Shown: positions 17,440-25,952 of the stretch, in pieces
Numbering within the stretch: position 1 is the first letter of the stretch
Layout of the letters: each line of letters starts with the position of its first letter
DNA from: Arctic95D-9 sp035967665
GTDB taxonomy: Bacteria > Verrucomicrobiota > Verrucomicrobiia > Verrucomicrobiales > DEV007
DNA: 64,000 bases
Assembly (NCBI GenBank): GCA_035967665.1
Contig: JAYWLB010000021.1
Span: 62,001-126,000, forward strand
Direction: 5' to 3'
Made by a program: the position numbers and the translations under genes
The notes under the pieces: generated by a model
Databases searched by the model: none
Told to the model about the DNA's origin: nothing
The model's input: the letters and a program-made list of their open reading frames with translations, nothing else

Positions 17440-18681
17440 CTAGATGGATTGCTCTTCGAAGGTGACGAGGCGCTGGCAGACGAGCATGACCCGGTCCAGA
17501 GCAAATCCGACAGCTCCGATGACGAAGACGGCGACAATGATCTGAGCCGTGCTCATGGTGTCCCCGTTCTGATACATATCCCAAACGAACTTCCCGAGGC
17601 CCTGGTTCTGGGCCATCATGTCTGCTGCGATGAGAACCATCCAACCCACTCCGATGGAGAGACGAAGACCGGTGAAGATGAGCGGAAGCGAGGCGGGCAG
17701 GACGATTTTCCAGATCCTTTTGAACCAGCCGAGTTTCAGGACTTTAGCGACATTGAGGTGGTCCTTGTCGACCGATGCAACGCCGACAGCCGTGTTGATC
17801 AGGGTCGGCCAGAGTGAGCAAAGCATCACCACTCCTGCAGAGGTGAAGAGGGCACGCTGCCAGATTGAGTCGGATGGAGGAGCGTCGATGCCCCAGGTTG
17901 TGATTACAAATACGATGGGGAACCAGGCGAGTGGACTCACCGGCTTGAAGAGCTGAATCAGTGGATTCATCGCGATATTGAACATCGGAGAGATTCCGCA
18001 GAGTACTCCGATGGGAACCGCGACGAGAGTGGCGATGACGAATCCGATTGAGACGGTGAGAAGGGAGATCCAAATCTGGTCGTAGAAGGTTTTGTTCCCT
18101 GCGTAGGTTTTAGAGGCAAACATTTCAGCGTTCCCCTTGTATTTTTCCGCTTTCTCAAGGTCTCCTTCGGCGGCTGCCTCTTTGGAGCGTGTCATGAATT
18201 TGTCGACCCGCTCCTGTTGAGATTCGATATAGGACTCTTCGGCAAGGGCCTCGGCATGAGTGAATCCGTTGATCGACTTGGGGTCGAGCCCTCCGTTCTC
18301 TTCGAAGTAGGGCTCTGTCATTCCTTCGATACTTTCGGGGAAGGGATGGGCGAAGCCGGGAATCGCAGTTCCTGTGAGAGCATACCACGATTGATGCGGA
18401 CTTGGGATTTGAACGCTGTCGGTTTTCACTGCGCCTGCGGTGACCGCCCAGAGTGCGACGAAGATAAGAAACGCAACGATCGGAAGGACGGTGTTTGTGA
18501 CGATCTCGCGAACCTGTTTGGCAGGTTCATCCTTTCCGATGAGCCGGGCAAAAGGGGCGAAGTAACCGAGTCCCAGTTTGTTCAGCGTATGCGCGACGCG
18601 GTTGGGGTTGTAGGAAAATCTTCGCTTGGTCGAAGGTTGATCAACTGGATTGGTTGAACTGGCTGTTGCGGTTGTTTCCAT
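17440..18681 (-). CDS. nrtB: nitrate ABC transporter permease (NrtB-like) with long internal insertion
   Basis: 413 residues from the ATG at 18681, which has GGAAAG about 8 nt upstream; an upstream in-frame ATG at 18735 is less likely. Most NrtB proteins have about 275 residues. After a cytoplasmic N-terminus and TM1 (VLPIVAFLIFVALWAVTAGA) there is an insertion of roughly 90 residues, partly a charged helix (EESYIESQQERVDKFMTR). The canonical BPD_transp_1 core follows (SLLTVSIGFVIATLVAVPIG through GVGWMVLIAADMMAQNQGLG and IIVAVFVIGAVGFALDR). The EAA-type loop is near FKRIWKIVLPASLPLIFTGL. It is the membrane channel for nitrate between NrtA and the two ATPases. Confidence 0.9.
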   Translation of the reverse strand: METTATASSTNPVDQPSTKRRFSYNPNRVAHTLNKLGLGYFAPFARLIGKDEPAKQVREIVTNTVLPIVAFLIFVALWAVTAGAVKTDSVQIPSPHQSWYALTGTAIPGFAHPFPESIEGMTEPYFEENGGLDPKSINGFTHAEALAEESYIESQQERVDKFMTRSKEAAAEGDLEKAEKYKGNAEMFASKTYAGNKTFYDQIWISLLTVSIGFVIATLVAVPIGVLCGISPMFNIAMNPLIQLFKPVSPLAWFPIVFVITTWGIDAPPSDSIWQRALFTSAGVVMLCSLWPTLINTAVGVASVDKDHLNVAKVLKLGWFKRIWKIVLPASLPLIFTGLRLSIGVGWMVLIAADMMAQNQGLGKFVWDMYQNGDTMSTAQIIVAVFVIGAVGFALDRVMLVCQRLVTFEEQSI

Positions 18682-18781
18682 AGGGCTTTCCAGGGGTGTG
18701 TTAGAGAGGGGATCTGAGGAGATTCCGGAGGTCATCCGACCTCCGGGTGTGGTTGGTTCCTGCGAGCTTAATTCGTGCCAC

Positions 18782-20146
18782 TCACTTCAATCCAATTCCG
18801 AAAGATTTGATGTAGTCGTTCGGTTTCGTTCCGTCGTAGGGCTTTCCGTCGATGAAGTCCGTTGTCTCGGGCTTGTATCCGCCGGCTTCAAAAGCGGCGG
18901 TTGCCTCTGCGAAATCCTCTTCGGTGAATTCCCCGTCATCGATGAGCTCTGCAACGGCCGACATGTAGACGTCGGGGCGATAGATTTTCTCCGCCATTTC
19001 CTTGAAGAAACTGTCCGGCTTTTGCTCGGTGATTTGTCCCCAGCGAATCATCTGAGTGAGGAACCAGACGCAGTCGCTGTAGTAGGGGAAGCTGGCGTTG
19101 TGGCGGAAGAAGACGTTGAAGTCAGGCATCTCGCGTTTGTCACCCTTTTCGAATTCGAACGTTCCCGTCATGCTGTTGCTGATGACTTCGAAAGGGGCAC
19201 CAACGTAGTTTGGTTGTGAGAGGATCTCTGCCGCTTCGATGCGGTTTTCCGGAGAGGCATCGAGCCAGTGGCCGGCGCGAATGAGTGCTTTGGTTACCGC
19301 AATCCAGGTTTTCGGATTGGCTTCGGCCCATTCTTTGGAAACACCGAAAACTTTCTCGGGATTGTTTTTCCAGATGTCGTAGTTGGTGGTCACGGGAACT
19401 CCGATACCTTTGACAACGGCCTGCTGGTTCCATGGCTCGCCAACGCAGTATCCCACGATGGTTCCCTGTTCGAGAGTTTGTGGCATTTGAGGGGGAGGAG
19501 TCACTGAGAGCTCAACGTCGCCATTGAGGAAACCGGGGACATCGACCTGGCCGGTTTCGGGATCGAAATAGAAGCCAGGCTTGATACCGGCTGCAGCGAG
19601 CCAGTAGCGGATTTCGTAGTTGTGAGTTGAAACGGGAAAGACCATTCCCATTTTGAGTTTGTTGTTCTGAGCAACCGCAGCGTCGGTAATCGGTTTGAGA
19701 CTCTCCGCGGTGATGGGGTGAATTGGCTTTCCATTTTCCATCGGAACGTTGGGTTTCATTTGCTCCCAGAGATCATTGGAAACGGTGATGGCATTCCCGT
19801 TGTAGTCGAGGCTGTAGGCGGTCATGATATCCGCCTGTGTTCCAAATCCGACTGTTGCCCCGATGGGCTGACCTGCGAGCATGTGGGCACCGTCTAGGTC
19901 TCCGGTAATGACCCGGTTGAGCAATTCTTTCCAGTTGCCCTGCGCCTCCACTGTGACGCTCAGTCCCTCGTCGTCGAAGTAGCCTTTCTCTTTGGCAATT
20001 ACGATCGGGGCACAGTCGGTTAGTTTAATGAAGCCGAACTTGAGAGTGTCTTTCTCGACGTCGAGAAGGTCGGCTCTTACTGTTGATGTCGCGGCAAGTA
20101 GCAAAGCTGCAGCAACGGTGTTTCGAAGTATGGGGATGGTTCTCAT
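18782..20146 (-). CDS. nrtA: nitrate ABC transporter substrate-binding protein
   Basis: 454 residues. Sec signal peptide at 1-25 (VAAALLLAATSTVRA then D), without a lipobox cysteine. The mature part is a CmpA/NrtA-type periplasmic binding protein: LKFGFIKLTDCAPIVIAKEKGYFDDEGL, GDLDGAHMLAGQPIGATVGF, SLDYNGNAITVSNDLWEQM, GYCVGEPWNQQAVVKGIG. These match the nitrate/bicarbonate subfamily, and the operon partners indicate nitrate. It precedes nrtB by 100 bp and follows the signal-less paralogue by 36 bp. It may remain free in the periplasm rather than being lipid anchored. Confidence 0.92.
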   Translation of the reverse strand: MRTIPILRNTVAAALLLAATSTVRADLLDVEKDTLKFGFIKLTDCAPIVIAKEKGYFDDEGLSVTVEAQGNWKELLNRVITGDLDGAHMLAGQPIGATVGFGTQADIMTAYSLDYNGNAITVSNDLWEQMKPNVPMENGKPIHPITAESLKPITDAAVAQNNKLKMGMVFPVSTHNYEIRYWLAAAGIKPGFYFDPETGQVDVPGFLNGDVELSVTPPPQMPQTLEQGTIVGYCVGEPWNQQAVVKGIGVPVTTNYDIWKNNPEKVFGVSKEWAEANPKTWIAVTKALIRAGHWLDASPENRIEAAEILSQPNYVGAPFEVISNSMTGTFEFEKGDKREMPDFNVFFRHNASFPYYSDCVWFLTQMIRWGQITEQKPDSFFKEMAEKIYRPDVYMSAVAELIDDGEFTEEDFAEATAAFEAGGYKPETTDFIDGKPYDGTKPNDYIKSFGIGLK

Positions 20147-20182
20147 CTGGTTTTCGTATGTTGAATGGAGTTGGAGATTGGA

Positions 20183-21229
20183 TTAGGCGGATACGAGAGC
20201 GGGAGTGATTGCCTCGTCGTAGATATCTTCGCGGAAAATTTGATTGAGAGGCGGACCTGCCTTCGTATTGACGCTGTCGAGGAGGTCTGCGTTGCGCATG
20301 TGGGAGACAAGCCAGTTTGCCTTCTCTGCGGCGGGGCGGTTGACCTCGGGGCAGGAGAAAATGTGAAATGCCTCGCTGGAGAATTCACTGGTTTCGTTCT
20401 GGCTCCCGGCAAAGAGACTTGAGCGGATCAAGTCGGGGGCGAGGCCTAAATAGTGTGGTCGTGATAGGATTTCGAGAGCGGTCTCACGGCCTCCTGTTGT
20501 TTCGCAAAACGCTGCGGCCTCTGCAATCGCTCTAATGATTTCGAGATGGATCTCGTGATTGCGGCGATCAAAGTGATCACTCACGATAAGAGCTTTCTCG
20601 GGGTGCATGGGAGCGAGATCTGCAGACTCGGCGAGGATGACCCCGTCTCCTTTTCGAACCGCGATGGTATTGAATGGTTCCCCGACGCAATAGCCGTCGA
20701 TGTCACCGGAGGCGAGGCAGGATGCCATCAGCGAAGGCGGAAGTGAAATAATCGAGATATCTCTCCCCGGGACGATTCCCGACGGACGCAGCCACTGGCG
20801 CAGGAGAAAGTGGTGGGTGCTGAACCGGTGTGGAATCCCCAGTCTGATTGGACTTTCCCGTCTCACTGTTTTGATATTCTCAGCGAAGGTCTCCGCGTTG
20901 GTAACGCCTTCGTTGAAGAGTTCTTTTGAGATGGTGATGGCATCCCCGTTCGAGTTCAGAAGGTATCCGGTCGAGCAGGGATGACGCAGAACGCCAAGGC
21001 CCCAGTTGAGGGCAAAGGCCACTCCGACAGGAGCGTGCGCCATTTCAAGTTCGCCGTAGGCCATCTTGTCACGGATTGTTGCCCAGCCGGGCTCCCGCAT
21101 CAGTTCAACGTCGAGACCTCTTTCGCGGAACATTCCGGTTTCGAATGCGACGGCAAGCGGAGCGCAGTCTACCAGAGGAACGAATCCGATTCTTGCCCGG
21201 GTGGGGTTGCTGTAATCTGTTCTTATCAC
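20183..21229 (-). CDS. signal-less NrtA paralogue, NasS-like nitrate sensor candidate
   Basis: 348 residues from a GTG at 21229 with AAGGG about 6 nt upstream. The fold is the same as NrtA (RARIGFVPLVDCAPLAVAFE, LNSNGDAITISKELF, DGYCVGEPFNTIAVRKG) but there is no signal peptide or TM segment, so it should stay in the cytoplasm. In Paracoccus, Azotobacter and Bradyrhizobium a cytoplasmic NrtA-like protein, NasS, binds nitrate and controls the ANTAR antiterminator NasT. No NasT/ANTAR gene is visible in this window; the only regulator nearby is the divergent LysR. First gene of the nitrate operon. The sensor role is inferred from homologous organisation. Confidence 0.82.
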   Translation of the reverse strand: MIRTDYSNPTRARIGFVPLVDCAPLAVAFETGMFRERGLDVELMREPGWATIRDKMAYGELEMAHAPVGVAFALNWGLGVLRHPCSTGYLLNSNGDAITISKELFNEGVTNAETFAENIKTVRRESPIRLGIPHRFSTHHFLLRQWLRPSGIVPGRDISIISLPPSLMASCLASGDIDGYCVGEPFNTIAVRKGDGVILAESADLAPMHPEKALIVSDHFDRRNHEIHLEIIRAIAEAAAFCETTGGRETALEILSRPHYLGLAPDLIRSSLFAGSQNETSEFSSEAFHIFSCPEVNRPAAEKANWLVSHMRNADLLDSVNTKAGPPLNQIFREDIYDEAITPALVSA

Positions 21230-21263
21230 GCAACCCTTCTAAAGCCCTTTTTGTGCCATTCTG

Positions 21264-21313
21264 TTGAGATTGGTCTAAAAGTTGCTTTCAATGAATTCAT
21301 GAAATCGATGAAT
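21264..21313. promoter_or_regulatory. divergent nitrate-operon/LysR control region with dyad
   Basis: The 104-bp gap between the divergent genes holds an inverted repeat ATTCAT-N7-ATGAAT (21295-21313) overlapping a perfect palindrome ATGAATTCAT (21291-21300). LysR regulators usually bind such interrupted dyads between their own gene and the target. A plus-strand promoter candidate for the regulator is TTGAGA (21264-21269), 17-nt spacer, TTCAAT (21287-21292), which overlaps the dyad and would permit autorepression. Assigned by eye. Confidence 0.5.
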
Positions 21314-21333
21314 GATCTTAATACACTCGCAAA

Positions 21334-22290
21334 ATGGATTTGTTAGACAGTCGGCAACTCAGGGCGTTTCAGGAACTTGCGAGAAAGGAGAGTTTCACTG
21401 CGGCGGCGCGCTCTTTGTGTCTCACTCAGTCAGCGGTGAGTCACTCTATTAAAGCCCTTGAACGTTCGCTCGATACGGTTCTCTTCGAGAGACTGGGGAA
21501 AACGGTCAGATTGACCCGGGCGGGGGAGTCATTGTTACCTCATGCCGATCGAATTCTTTCCCGCATGGCCCGTGCGCAGGACGAATTGCTTCTCCTTGAC
21601 CGGCCCGGGCACGGTAGATTGCGCATCGGCGCGACGGTCACGATTTCCCAGTATGTGCTTCCTTCAGTATTGAGGGAGTTGCGGGAAAGTTTCCCTTCCT
21701 TTGATATCTCGGTCGTGACAGATGACTCCCGGGGGGTGATGGCGTTGCTGGAAGCCGGGGATATCGATGTTGCCGTCGCTTTGGAAACTTCGTTCTCGGA
21801 GAAGTTGAAAATGAGTTCCCTCTTCGAAGACGAAATTCAGATGGCGATTTCCCCGCTGCATCCTCTCGCGAGTGCGCCGGAGATTCAGACTCGGGATATC
21901 TCGAAAGAGAGCTTCATTTTCTACAGTCAGGCGAGTGAAACATTCCGCCTATTGGAGCAGGAGTCCCTTGCCAACGGTATCCAATTGAAGACTTCTTTGC
22001 AGGTGGGGAGTATGGCGGCGATCAAAGAAATGGCGAAAATCGGCATGGGCATCGGGCTCCTTTCCCCCTGGGTGGCTGAGAAAGAAATCGCCGAGGGCAG
22101 CCTCGTCTTTCGACCGCTTCCCTGGAAAAACTTGAGACGAAAGTGGTCGATTCACCGTGACCCGCGTCATCAGACGCAGATGATCGAAGATGTCTTTTCG
22201 GGGATCTGCCAAAACGTGGTTGATACCCTGATGCTTCGAACCGGGCAAAGGCTGAAAGATCAGTCGGAACTGGACCGGGAGGTATCCTGA
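21334..22290 (+). CDS. LysR-family transcriptional regulator, probable nitrate-operon regulator
   Basis: 318 residues. Winged helix-turn-helix at residues 1-62 (RQLRAFQELARKESFTAAAR, SLCLTQSAVSHSIKALERSL), then the LysR effector domain (GRLRIGATVTISQYVLPSVL, ISVVTDDSRGVMALLEAGDI). It is divergent from the nitrate operon with a shared 104-bp control region, the standard arrangement for a dedicated regulator; cyanobacterial NtcB and enterobacterial Nac/Cbl are LysR examples in nitrogen or sulfur assimilation. The effector is unknown. A strong bidirectional terminator follows 10 bp after the stop. Confidence 0.9.
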   Translation: MDLLDSRQLRAFQELARKESFTAAARSLCLTQSAVSHSIKALERSLDTVLFERLGKTVRLTRAGESLLPHADRILSRMARAQDELLLLDRPGHGRLRIGATVTISQYVLPSVLRELRESFPSFDISVVTDDSRGVMALLEAGDIDVAVALETSFSEKLKMSSLFEDEIQMAISPLHPLASAPEIQTRDISKESFIFYSQASETFRLLEQESLANGIQLKTSLQVGSMAAIKEMAKIGMGIGLLSPWVAEKEIAEGSLVFRPLPWKNLRRKWSIHRDPRHQTQMIEDVFSGICQNVVDTLMLRTGQRLKDQSELDREVS

Positions 22291-22300
22291 CAGCCAACAA

Positions 22301-22330
22301 AAAGGCCAGGCGGAATGCCTGGCCTTTCAG
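22301..22330. terminator. bidirectional intrinsic terminator between lysR and porin
   Basis: Perfect 11-bp stem AAAGGCCAGGC / GCCTGGCCTTT with a 5-nt loop (22301-22327). On the minus strand the stem is followed by a T-run (TTTTTGTTGG), so it suits the porin gene; on the plus strand it is followed by TTTCAG and can also end lysR. Confidence 0.88.
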
Positions 22331-22358
22331 AATAAGAGAGGTGAAGAGGAGCGCAGAC

Positions 22359-23591
22359 TCAGTATGCGATGTTCATTTCCACGGAAGCACGTGTCACGTC
22401 GGGTTGCGCTCCCTGCCCCATGAAGAACGCGCCTTTCGCGAGCACTGAAACCTTTTCGTTGAGCGCTTTGGAAGCGACGAGGTCGACCTCCTGTCCGAGT
22501 GCGACGTCAAAACCGTCATCCCAGAAATAATGGTAGGCGGCTACGAACTTGATTCCCGCGAGGGAGGTTGCCGCTGAGAGATACATGTCGGAAAGGCCGC
22601 CGGCAGGCGTTCCGAGAAATCGATCGGCAAAGCCGTTAAATTTGTGAAGGGTGGCGAGGGGAAAGTTGTAACCGACTCCGTTGTCCGAACCGAGATACTC
22701 GTATCCAACTGTCGTGGTGACAGCTGAACCAACTTTGCCGGAGATATTTGCGTGAGCGTAGCTGGCGCTGTAGTTCAACGGGCTGTCGTAAGCATCCGTC
22801 TGGTAGCCATACTCGGCGTAATATTTGGTGTCACCGATGAAATCCCCTGCGAGGCTGAGTCCAAAGCTGTTGTTGCTGTTGGCTGCTCCGGCAACATTCT
22901 TCAGATCCATCGAGTAGATGTAAGTGGTCAGTGTTCCGAGGGGAAGGTTCTTGAATTTGGCGTTGAAGAGATGGGATTCGCCTTTGAAATCGGTGGCTCC
23001 GGGATTGAGGTTGTTAGAACCGAAGATTCGATTTACCTGCCAGACGTAGCCGTAGAAAATCTCGAGGTCGTCATTTGGTGTGAATGTGAGAGTCGCTGCG
23101 TCAAAGGTCTGCATATTCTGACGCCAGCCAACGGTTCCCACATAGCGCTGTCCGTCGAGATTGAGTGCCTGACGTCCGCCTTTGATTGCGAGGATTCCAT
23201 TGGGATCCTTGTAGGAAATCCATGCCTGATTGAGTTCCTGTGAAGTCGGGTCGGCGATGATGGTCCTGCCCCCGGGGGCACGGGCGGTGGCATCGTTGTA
23301 GTCAAAGCGATCTGCTGCGATGGTGCCCTCGTATTCGACATAACCCTGAAAGCCGTTTACCTCACGGGTGAGCAGGCCAAGTCGGTTGCGCACCGTGGCC
23401 GCGTTCGAAGGGGCTAAGCCTGACTGGTCTCCGTATTCGTATCGAAAGCGGGTATCCAGAGAAATTTTTACCAGCGATGGGACTTTGTCGTTGAGAACAA
23501 GTCCTTTCCCTGAGGGCTCTCCAGCCTGTCCAAAAGATGCGGCGAAGCATAGTGCCAGGGCGGCAACAATTGTTGTGTGTGTCATTTTCAT
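22359..23591 (-). CDS. outer-membrane beta-barrel porin (alginate-export/OprD-like)
   Basis: 410 residues. Sec signal peptide 1-23 (TTIVAALALCFAASFGQAGE). The mature protein is made of alternating amphipathic strands (LDTRFRYEYGDQSG, AWISYKDPNGILAIKGGRQA, GYQTDAYDSPLNYSASYAHA, VSVLAKGAFFMGQGAQPD) and ends in the aromatic C-terminal strand VEMNIAY, the signal recognised by the BAM machinery. The motif AIKGGRQALNLDGQRYVGTVGWRQN resembles alginate-export/OprD-type channels. It lies beside the nitrate island but on its own transcript with its own terminator, so a role in nitrate uptake is only a possibility. Substrate unknown. Confidence 0.82.
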   Translation of the reverse strand: MKMTHTTIVAALALCFAASFGQAGEPSGKGLVLNDKVPSLVKISLDTRFRYEYGDQSGLAPSNAATVRNRLGLLTREVNGFQGYVEYEGTIAADRFDYNDATARAPGGRTIIADPTSQELNQAWISYKDPNGILAIKGGRQALNLDGQRYVGTVGWRQNMQTFDAATLTFTPNDDLEIFYGYVWQVNRIFGSNNLNPGATDFKGESHLFNAKFKNLPLGTLTTYIYSMDLKNVAGAANSNNSFGLSLAGDFIGDTKYYAEYGYQTDAYDSPLNYSASYAHANISGKVGSAVTTTVGYEYLGSDNGVGYNFPLATLHKFNGFADRFLGTPAGGLSDMYLSAATSLAGIKFVAAYHYFWDDGFDVALGQEVDLVASKALNEKVSVLAKGAFFMGQGAQPDVTRASVEMNIAY

Positions 23592-23733
23592 CTGGGAGAC
23601 ATAGAAGCGGGATTGTCGCCAAACTGCGAACGAAATGTCACTTTTAAGGAAGCATTTTACTCATACTTTTCAGTAGGAAGGCTCATTGTTGCTTCCGTCG
23701 TGGCAGTAAGGTGTTCATCATCAGGGATTTGGG

Positions 23734-25131
23734 CTATTCCTGTTTTCCGTAGAGATGTTCGCCGGCGCGGGCGGCTTCCAGTGATTCTTTCGTGTCCACG
23801 GGGGCACCGGGGTCTCCCTCGGCTTTCATCCATGCGTCAAGAGCTGTGCTGAGCCTCGTTTTAACTTCGTCATAGCCAGTGTCCCCGGCAATGTTCTCGA
23901 TCTCGTAGCCATCCTCGAGGGTGTGATAGAGCTGCTCTTCAGGGCGTAGCATGTAGCGTTTGATTTTGTCGTATGACTCCGGGTTCTTCATCGGGTCGTC
24001 GCCGACCCACGTCGCCCAATAGGGATTGTTTAACTTCCCGCCGCCCATGAGATGTTTCTCAATGTAGAGTTCACCATGACTCAAATTCCGGATGTAACGG
24101 AATTTTCCATCGGTGATTGAGCGGATCGGATAGGCGGGACCTTCGGGAAGATTGTTGTGAATACCGTAGGCGAATTCACGATGAGTCGCCGCGTTGTCAG
24201 TAAGGACTTTCGCAAAGCTCGTCCCGTCAAAAGCGATCCCGGAATTTACACCGGCAAGTTCCAGCAGAGTGGGAGCGACATCGGCATACTGAACGAGTGC
24301 ATCGGTTCGTGTCGACCCGGGAATCCGTCCCGGCCAGGAGGCGATCAGTGCGGTGTGGAGACCGGTGTTCCAGTTGGTCCATTTGCAGCCGGGAAACTGT
24401 GAGCCCTGTTCGGAGGTGAAAAGAACGACTGTTTCGTCCCGCTTCCCGGTTTCGTCGAGCGTCTTCATTATCTCGCCAACCTGTCCATCCATGTAAGTGA
24501 TTTCAGCGAGATAGTCAGCGAAATGCTTCCTCGTTTCGGGAGTGTCGGCGAGATTGGGTGGAAGCTTGATCTTTGCGGGCGGGTATTTTGAGGCATCTCC
24601 CATGACCCAGGGGATATGGGGTTCGACGAGGCATACGACGAGGCAGAACGGATCGTCTGCGCTCATGTAGTCGCGGATTCCTGAGAGATCGTGGGGACGG
24701 GTCGGATTGCGAACGCATCCGGGATCAAAGCCTGCAATCTCGTCAAAAGGGAATGACTTCGCCGGTTTCACGTGGGTTTTACCCGAGAGGCCGACTCGAT
24801 AGCCTGCCGGTTTGAGAAAATGGGGAAGGCTCTTCGTGCCGGGGCGGCTCGCAGAGTGGTTCCACGCGCATCCGTTGCTCATCGGATAGAGACCCGTATA
24901 AAGTTCCGCGCGGCAGGGCTGGCACATCGCGGAGGCGAGGTAGGCCTGATTGAAGATCAATCCTTCGGAGGCGAGTTGATCAATGTGAGGAGTTTTTGCG
25001 TTGGCCCCTCCGTAGATGGGAAGATCGTTGTAGGTGCAGTCGTCGGCAACGATGATGAGGAAGTTGGGCGCGGCTAGCGCTGCTGAGGAGTAGAGAAGTA
25101 AAGTAGTGAAGAAGTAGAGGATCGGCTTCAT
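23734..25131 (-). CDS. secreted sulfatase (heparan N-sulfatase-like)
   Basis: 465 residues, Sec signal peptide 1-20. Alkaline-phosphatase-superfamily sulfatase: metal aspartates in NFLIIVADDCTYNDL and the active-site motif C70-Q-P-C-R74-A-E-L-Y-T-G, in which the first cysteine would be converted to formylglycine. SGKTHVKP contains the catalytic lysine and histidine. The pattern (NSAS-like CWNHSASRPG, TLLELAGV) resembles sulfamidase-type S1 sulfatases. It hydrolyses sulfate esters or N-sulfates on polysaccharides in the periplasm or outside. It overlaps murI by 4 bp, an odd pairing that suggests read-through rather than shared function. The maturase (FGE) is not in the window. Confidence 0.9.
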   Translation of the reverse strand: MKPILYFFTTLLLYSSAALAAPNFLIIVADDCTYNDLPIYGGANAKTPHIDQLASEGLIFNQAYLASAMCQPCRAELYTGLYPMSNGCAWNHSASRPGTKSLPHFLKPAGYRVGLSGKTHVKPAKSFPFDEIAGFDPGCVRNPTRPHDLSGIRDYMSADDPFCLVVCLVEPHIPWVMGDASKYPPAKIKLPPNLADTPETRKHFADYLAEITYMDGQVGEIMKTLDETGKRDETVVLFTSEQGSQFPGCKWTNWNTGLHTALIASWPGRIPGSTRTDALVQYADVAPTLLELAGVNSGIAFDGTSFAKVLTDNAATHREFAYGIHNNLPEGPAYPIRSITDGKFRYIRNLSHGELYIEKHLMGGGKLNNPYWATWVGDDPMKNPESYDKIKRYMLRPEEQLYHTLEDGYEIENIAGDTGYDEVKTRLSTALDAWMKAEGDPGAPVDTKESLEAARAGEHLYGKQE

Positions 25132-25925
25132 GGGAGTTTTGCGACGGAAGTTCGGGCTTCGATTCCGGGGAGGAGCTTGGGCAAGAGTAGATTTAACTGC
25201 TCGAGATTACCCGTCGTTTCGATGTGGATTTCGGGCGGATTGTTGGAGGAATCGGAATTTGCGGGAAGAAGGCTTGCGACGCGTTTGGCAACGGCCGGAC
25301 CGGTGTCGACGACATGGCTCCCCGCGGGAACTTCAGCTTCGACGACGGTGCGGAGAAAAGGATAGTGTGTGCATCCTAACACGAATACATCGGCGCCGGC
25401 TTCAGCGAGAGGTGCGAGCGCTTCGCATACGGCCTCTTCGGCTTCGCTGCCGGACAGGATGCCTTTTTCCACGAGTTCGACAAAGCGCGGGCAGGGGCGG
25501 GTGATGACATTGACCCCGCTGGCGTGCTGATTCACGAGGTGGTGAAATTTTTCCCCCGCGATAGAGGCTTCAGTGGCGAGAACCCCGATGACGCCGCTTT
25601 TTGTCAGGGCTGCGGCAGGCTTTACGGCAGGTTCCATTCCGACGATAGGAATGGGATAAGTGGCGCGCAGAGATCCGACCGCGTGAATCGTCGCCGAGTT
25701 GCAGGCGATCACGATGATTTCGACTCCCTTGCTTAAGAGGTAGTCGGTGATCGCGACAACCCGTTCGATGATGACTTCGGGTGACTTAGTGCCGTAAGGG
25801 CACCACGCGGAATCACCGACGTAGTGAAGTTCCGCGTGCGGCAGGAGAGCGTGGATCTCTCTGAGGACAGAAAGTCCGCCGACCCCCGAATCAAGGATAC
25901 CGATTTTCGGCGGATGCGTTTCCAT
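25128..25925 (-). CDS. murI: glutamate racemase
   Basis: 265 residues, the usual length. Interconverts L- and D-glutamate for peptidoglycan. The substrate motif IGILDSGVGGLSVLREI (about 8-24) and the two catalytic cysteines are present: C75 in IACNSAT and C185 in GCTHYPFL. D-glutamate demand fits an organism with peptidoglycan, consistent with pbpC further along. Cytoplasmic. Translationally coupled (4-bp overlap) to the downstream sulfatase gene and 27 bp from the ThuA lipoprotein stop. Confidence 0.96.
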   Translation of the reverse strand: METHPPKIGILDSGVGGLSVLREIHALLPHAELHYVGDSAWCPYGTKSPEVIIERVVAITDYLLSKGVEIIVIACNSATIHAVGSLRATYPIPIVGMEPAVKPAAALTKSGVIGVLATEASIAGEKFHHLVNQHASGVNVITRPCPRFVELVEKGILSGSEAEEAVCEALAPLAEAGADVFVLGCTHYPFLRTVVEAEVPAGSHVVDTGPAVAKRVASLLPANSDSSNNPPEIHIETTGNLEQLNLLLPKLLPGIEARTSVAKLP

Positions 25926-25952
25926 TCTCCAGCTCTCGACTCCTGCAATACT

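Noticed and set aside
17418..17537. 40-residue N-terminal extension of the second nitrate ATPase
   Set aside because: It is serine-rich, without ABC homology, and overlaps the nrtB coding end; the ATG at 17417 fits the family start.
21233..21262. Sigma54-like -24/-12 element (TGGCAC-N5-GGGCT) on the minus strand before the NasS-like gene
   Set aside because: GG and GC are correctly spaced, but the start of transcription would fall only about 4 nt before the GTG and cut off the AAGGG ribosome site; the -12 half is also weak.
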